DNA of 27,435 bases from an uncultured Spirochaetia bacterium. Lineage in GTDB: Bacteria > Spirochaetota > UBA4802 > JAGODF01. Shown here piece after piece: positions 24,346-27,435 of the stretch (position 1 is the first letter of the stretch; each line of letters opens with the position of its first letter). Position numbers and translations under genes: made by a program. The stretch covers positions 1 through 27,435 of the forward strand of contig CALCJG010000157.1 of NCBI GenBank assembly GCA_937967705.1. Reading direction: 5' to 3'. The notes beneath the pieces were generated by a model, which did no database searches, was not told the DNA's origin, and saw only the letters and a list, made by a program, of their open reading frames with translations.

Positions 24346-25383
24346 TCAGAAGGCCAGCATGACGGAGACTATGTTATTGAAGCCGTTATCGATCTTGTCG
24401 TAGGAAAAGGCATACCCGACATCGAGATTCCAAAGGTTCAGAGTCATACCCGTCGTAAAGAGTTTGTCATTTAATCCGAGATAAACAGCGATATACTTGA
24501 CCACGTTGTACTGAACACCGATATTGAGCTCATATTCCTCCTGCTCCAGCTTTTTTACAGTACTGAGAGCCAGGATAAAATCGGATGTCCGGCTGGTGAT
24601 GGCGGCGCTCAATCGGATCACCGGGGAGGCGAAGTCATACTCATCCTTTATGTTTTCATACCGCTTGTCAGGTTTCAGGCCCGTACCAATGTCCTGAATG
24701 ACAAATCCGATCTTAAAAAAGGGGATCACCTCAACCTGGGCTCCTGCATCGAGCCCCCCCCCATAATAGCCGACCTCTCCCACCTTCTCATAGAGCCCTT
24801 TGAAGGAAACCCCCAGCGAGGAGACCCCAGTCGACCAGGCATAGGAGAGATAGCCTACCGATGCCGAATAGTTGAGGTATTTAATAAAATTTCCCTGCTC
24901 GTCACGGGATTCAATATTCTTCGATTGTATGGAATAGGCGCCAGCGCCCATGACACCCCCGAAGAGGCTGAAAGCGACCCCCCCGAACCCGGCGTCCCTT
25001 TCCAGATCCAGCATCGCCCCGGAAAACCCCAGCTGGAATGCCTTTTTGGAGCTTTTCTCATCGGAGAATTTGATCAGGTCCTCTTCAGATATGGATTCTA
25101 TATCCCCCTTCTTGGCACGGCTTTTAATCTCATCAGGGGAGAGTTTCTCCCTCTCTTTCAATCCCGTTAATCCTGCCGGGTTCCAATAAATGGCGAAGAC
25201 ATCATCGACAACGACCTCCGCCGCTTTGCCCATAGCTACGTACCTCGCTCCGACCCATCCCCCGCGCGTAAAGGCAGCCCGGCTTCCGGCGTCATCCCGG
25301 GCGCTGAGCGTCTCGAGATGGAAAAACTGCAGAGTGAGAGCAAAGACGGCAGTCAGGAGTATTCTTTCGATGATTTTTCTCAT
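24346..25383 (-). CDS. PorV/UPF0164-like outer-membrane barrel protein
   Basis: This 345-residue product has a signal peptide (about 1-28, ending LSARD). The motif GARYVAMGKAAEVVVDDV then FAIYWNPAGL (about 44-72) is typical of PorV/PorQ and the spirochaetal UPF0164 group within the FadL-type barrels. The rest alternates Gly/Tyr-rich strands and ends in VSVMLAF, a C-terminal aromatic as in outer-membrane barrels. A charged insert (about 77-108, Lys/Glu/Ser) follows the motif. It is 13 bases after the FlgD-Ig-like gene. In type IX secretion PorV carries cargo with related Ig-like tails, but no other such genes are visible, so the role here is open. Confidence 0.83.
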   Translation of the reverse strand: MRKIIERILLTAVFALTLQFFHLETLSARDDAGSRAAFTRGGWVGARYVAMGKAAEVVVDDVFAIYWNPAGLTGLKEREKLSPDEIKSRAKKGDIESISEEDLIKFSDEKSSKKAFQLGFSGAMLDLERDAGFGGVAFSLFGGVMGAGAYSIQSKNIESRDEQGNFIKYLNYSASVGYLSYAWSTGVSSLGVSFKGLYEKVGEVGYYGGGLDAGAQVEVIPFFKIGFVIQDIGTGLKPDKRYENIKDEYDFASPVIRLSAAITSRTSDFILALSTVKKLEQEEYELNIGVQYNVVKYIAVYLGLNDKLFTTGMTLNLWNLDVGYAFSYDKIDNGFNNIVSVMLAF

Positions 25384-25396
25384 ATGGATAATCTTA

Positions 25397-25777
25397 CTAT
25401 CGATTCACCAGAATCCGAATGATCTTCTTTCCATGATCACCGGTGTTGGAATCCTCTATCACTATTTTGATGATATACATACCGGTCTTCACAATGCGAC
25501 CAGTGCTGTTGCGCCCATTCCAGATAATCGGCGTGGTCAGGGAGGTCTGTTCATAGGAATATACACGATCCCCATTGATATCGAAAATCTCAATTTTGAC
25601 TTTAGTGAGACTATCCGGTGTAACTCCCACATACCCTATCTTGAGGGTCTGCCTGTCAGGATTGAAGGGTACTGGATACGCCACTATCTTCTTTTCATTC
25701 AGCGCATATACTCCCTGCACCGACAGGAATAAGACGGCCAGCGCGATTAAGATTTTATTTCCCGGAACTCTAAGCAT
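25397..25777 (-). CDS. Small secreted FlgD-Ig-like protein
   Basis: This 126-residue protein is a signal peptide (about 1-25, ending VYALN) plus one Ig-like domain. It has the pattern AYPVPFNP near the start, VKIEIFDINGDRVYSYE, IIWNGRNSTGRIVKTGMYIIKI and a final KKIIRILVNR. This is the FlgD-Ig/type-IX sorting-domain fold, but with nothing else attached. AAAGG lies three bases before ATG 25777. It is the first gene of the operon and is followed by a PorV-like barrel. It may be a small outer-membrane or periplasmic partner of that barrel; this is inference from neighbourhood and fold. Confidence 0.82.
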   Translation of the reverse strand: MLRVPGNKILIALAVLFLSVQGVYALNEKKIVAYPVPFNPDRQTLKIGYVGVTPDSLTKVKIEIFDINGDRVYSYEQTSLTTPIIWNGRNSTGRIVKTGMYIIKIVIEDSNTGDHGKKIIRILVNR

Positions 25778-25826
25778 AAACCTTTACCAAACCCTTGATC
25801 ACATCACCCCATAATGAACTGACCTT

Positions 25827-25855
25827 ATTAAAAAGGAAGTCAATATCGCGGTCAA
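25827..25855 (-). promoter_or_regulatory. Promoter for the FlgD-Ig/barrel/folP/cdaA operon
   Basis: On the minus strand TTGACC (25850-25855) and TTTAAT (25827-25832) are 17 bases apart, each one base from consensus. The predicted start is near 25820, leaving a leader of about 43 bases before ATG 25777. It begins one base after the T run of the tlyA terminator. Confidence 0.55.
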
Positions 25856-25856
25856 T

Positions 25857-25889
25857 AAAAAAAATGTTCCGTCCCGAAATAGACATGGA
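25857..25889 (-). terminator. T-tract terminator after tlyA
   Basis: Eight consecutive T on the minus strand (25857-25864) follow a short imperfect stem, TTTCG pairing with CGGAA around a three-base loop (25867-25879), with ATG/CAT pairing possible outside it. The stem is weak, but the T run and its place after the tlyA stop support termination. Confidence 0.45.
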
Positions 25890-26711
25890 TTATCCCAGTT
25901 TTTCATGCGCCTTTAAGACGACATCCTCAATGAGAGCGGATAATTCTTCGACCGGACGGATGGACTTTTCCTCTCTGCCTATTGTACAGAAAAGGAAAAA
26001 CTCAATATTCCCCTTGGGGCCCTTGATGGGAGAATAGGTCAATCCCTGAAACCCCAGATCCCTTTCGAACAGGGCAAAGAGTACCCGTTTCAGAATGTCC
26101 CTGTGGACCTCCCGATGCCTGACTACTCCTTTTTTGTGCTCCCCCGGGAAAGCCTCGAATTGAGGTTTGATAAGGATAATCCCCTCAGCGGGGGCAAAAG
26201 TTAGAATAAGATGATCGATGATTCGCAGAAGAGAAATAAACGAGAGATCAACCGTCACCAGATCGGGCTTTACTTCGAACTGTTCCCTCTGCAGACTGTT
26301 GACATGAGTCCTCTCGAAAACGACGACCCGTTCGTCCATCCTCAACCGGTAATCCAACTGTCCGTATCCCACATCCACGGCATAAACCTTTTTTGCGCCG
26401 GCCTCCAGGAGACAATGTGTAAACCCTCCTGTCGAGGCGCCGAGATCCGCCGCGACCCTTTCCCGAACGGTAATGGGAAAAACCTCCAGGGCATGGGCCA
26501 GCTTCTCCCCCCCTCGGCTCACATAAATACCCTGGGGCCTCTCCACGTTGATGGACTCATCCCCTGCAACCGGTCTTGAGGGATCATGCACGGTTTCCCC
26601 ATTAATCCTAACCCAGCCGGCAAGGATTTCCCGTTTGGCCTTTTCCCTTGATTCTGATTTGCCAGATTCAGTGAGATATACGTCTAACCTTAGTTCTCTT
26701 TTGGTAGGCAT
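25890..26711 (-). CDS. tlyA: TlyA-family rRNA 2'-O-methyltransferase
   Basis: TlyA proteins methylate ribosomal RNA cytidines at the 2'-O position; some are also described as haemolysins. The 273-residue product has an N-terminal S4 RNA-binding domain (about 4-62, LRLDVYLTES and GWVRING) and an RrmJ-type methyltransferase domain. The latter has the SAM loop ADLGASTGGFTHCLL, VYAVDVGYGQLDYRLR, VTVDLSFISL and the catalytic Lys in IKPQFEA. I chose ATG 26711 because the S4 domain begins there. The frame is open upstream to 26888, but that part lies inside dxs and has no family resemblance. The gene overlaps dxs by 44 bases, so translation is probably coupled. Confidence 0.95.
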   Translation of the reverse strand: MPTKRELRLDVYLTESGKSESREKAKREILAGWVRINGETVHDPSRPVAGDESINVERPQGIYVSRGGEKLAHALEVFPITVRERVAADLGASTGGFTHCLLEAGAKKVYAVDVGYGQLDYRLRMDERVVVFERTHVNSLQREQFEVKPDLVTVDLSFISLLRIIDHLILTFAPAEGIILIKPQFEAFPGEHKKGVVRHREVHRDILKRVLFALFERDLGFQGLTYSPIKGPKGNIEFFLFCTIGREEKSIRPVEELSALIEDVVLKAHEKLG

Positions 26712-27435
26712 GTTTCTGATGAAATACGGATAATATCTTTGCCATGAGGTCCCTGTTTCCCAACCCATAGGCTTCATATAATTCCTGGACCTTGCCGTGG
26801 GTGATAAATTCATCGGGGAATCCTGCCGAGAAGAGACATCTCTCCCGCAGATCCCTCCGAATACTGCCCAGAATGTATTCCCCCACACCGCCCTGGATAT
26901 ACCCGTTCTCCATGGTAATGAAATATTTTGACTTTAGTATCATTTTCTCAATGCCCCTCACATCCAGGGGTTTGATGGTGCGGAGATCCGCAACACCCAC
27001 CGAAATCCCTTCCGGTTCCAGGAACTCACGAAGGGACAACGCTTTCTCCAGCATGTCTCCCAGGGCAAAAACCGCCAGATCTGTACCGTTCTTCACAACC
27101 CGGATCCTACCCGGTTCGAAACGGCTGTGTTCTTCGAATGAGATGGAGTCGACATCGACGGATCCCCTGGGGTAGCGTATGGCAATAGGACCTTTGTCGT
27201 AATCGGCAGCAAAATAAATCATGTCGCGCAGTTCCCTGCCGCTGCTCGGAGCCAGAAAGACAAAGTTCGGGATGCTCCTGATCATGCTGATATCGAAAAG
27301 TCCGTGATGGGTCTCCCCGTCATCCCCCACGATGCCGGCTCTGTCGATGAGGGGCCGTACCGGCTTGTCCATGATCGCCACCTCGTGGATGAGCTGCTCC
27401 AGCCCGTAGTAGGGCCCGCTCGCCTGGGGCCGGGA
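26668..27435 (-). CDS. dxs: 1-deoxy-D-xylulose-5-phosphate synthase, C-terminal part
   Basis: Dxs makes 1-deoxyxylulose 5-phosphate from pyruvate and glyceraldehyde 3-phosphate, feeding the MEP isoprenoid pathway, thiamine and vitamin B6. The window holds about the last 255 residues: the end of the pyrimidine-binding domain with QLIHEVAI, DRAGIVGDDGETHHGLFD and GPIAIRYPRG, and then the transketolase C-terminal domain. The TPP-activating Glu lies upstream, outside the window. The frame stays open to the edge. However, the first ~12 residues (SRPQASGPYYGL) do not match the expected family stretch (like FLQRAYDQ), and their DNA is about 80 percent GC, so the edge may be misassembled. The 3' end overlaps tlyA. 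Confidence 0.93.
   Translation of the reverse strand, partial: SRPQASGPYYGLEQLIHEVAIMDKPVRPLIDRAGIVGDDGETHHGLFDISMIRSIPNFVFLAPSSGRELRDMIYFAADYDKGPIAIRYPRGSVDVDSISFEEHSRFEPGRIRVVKNGTDLAVFALGDMLEKALSLREFLEPEGISVGVADLRTIKPLDVRGIEKMILKSKYFITMENGYIQGGVGEYILGSIRRDLRERCLFSAGFPDEFITHGKVQELYEAYGLGNRDLMAKILSVFHQKHAYQKRTKVRRISH

Noticed and set aside
26712..26888. N-terminal extension of TlyA up to 26888
   Set aside because: The S4 domain starts at ATG 26711, and the extension falls inside dxs with no resemblance to the family.
1..27435. CRISPR arrays, tRNA or rRNA genes, insertion sequences, attachment sites
   Set aside because: No regularly spaced repeats, cloverleaf or rRNA-like conserved stretches, transposase motifs or flanking direct repeats were seen by eye.

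Overview
The window looks like one short-read contig from a diderm, probably flagellated bacterium of moderate GC. The best guess is a spirochaete related to the Leptospira group. Supporting signs are a Leptospira-style AsmA-like GspN ending the type II secretion operon, a relaxed spirochaetal lipobox (SIHC), an outer-membrane barrel resembling UPF0164/PorV, and a FliA-type promoter motif. A deltaproteobacterium is the main alternative. No rRNA, tRNA, CRISPR array, transposase or phage gene was seen. The left end is not biological: bases 61-118 are an Illumina adapter, preceded by a T run and unrelated sequence. The last ~45 bases on the right also look doubtful.

Bases 119-5194 carry a minus-strand operon read from a strong sigma70-type promoter at 5166-5194. 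Its order is a response regulator fused to a SpoIIE/RsbU-type phosphatase, a VKOR-DsbA disulfide-forming fusion, a TolC/CzcC-type outer-membrane efflux protein, and a CzcA/CusA-type RND pump cut off by the adapter. Bases 5447-5765 hold a 70-residue, possibly Sm-like protein behind a candidate sigma28 promoter, followed by a strong hairpin.

Bases 5797-18545 are a complete type II secretion operon, gspC-D-E-F-G-H-I-J-K-L-M-N, on the plus strand. It has a long, structured leader. Around the major pseudopilin gene gspG there is an internal consensus promoter just upstream and an intrinsic-terminator-like hairpin just downstream, inside gspH; together these would give GspG a higher dose than the minor pseudopilins. 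The last plus-strand gene (18572-20314) fuses IspH, the last MEP-pathway enzyme, to a UbiA-like membrane domain that has lost its first Asp-rich motif.

Bases 20322-25855 form a minus-strand operon from a promoter at 25827-25855: a small secreted FlgD-Ig-like protein, a PorV/UPF0164-like barrel, folP, cdaA, cdaR, pdxJ, a small membrane protein and a lipoprotein. It mixes envelope proteins with folate, vitamin B6 and c-di-AMP synthesis. Bases 25857-27435 hold the 3' part of dxs (first MEP-pathway enzyme) overlapping tlyA (rRNA methyltransferase), ended by a T-tract terminator directly beside the next promoter.

Most products are familiar families. The most unusual points are the IspH-UbiA fusion, the gspG promoter/terminator cassette, the Sm-like small protein with its FliA-type promoter, the pairing of a FlgD-Ig mini-protein with a PorV-like barrel, and the operon joining a phosphatase regulator, disulfide formation and metal efflux.
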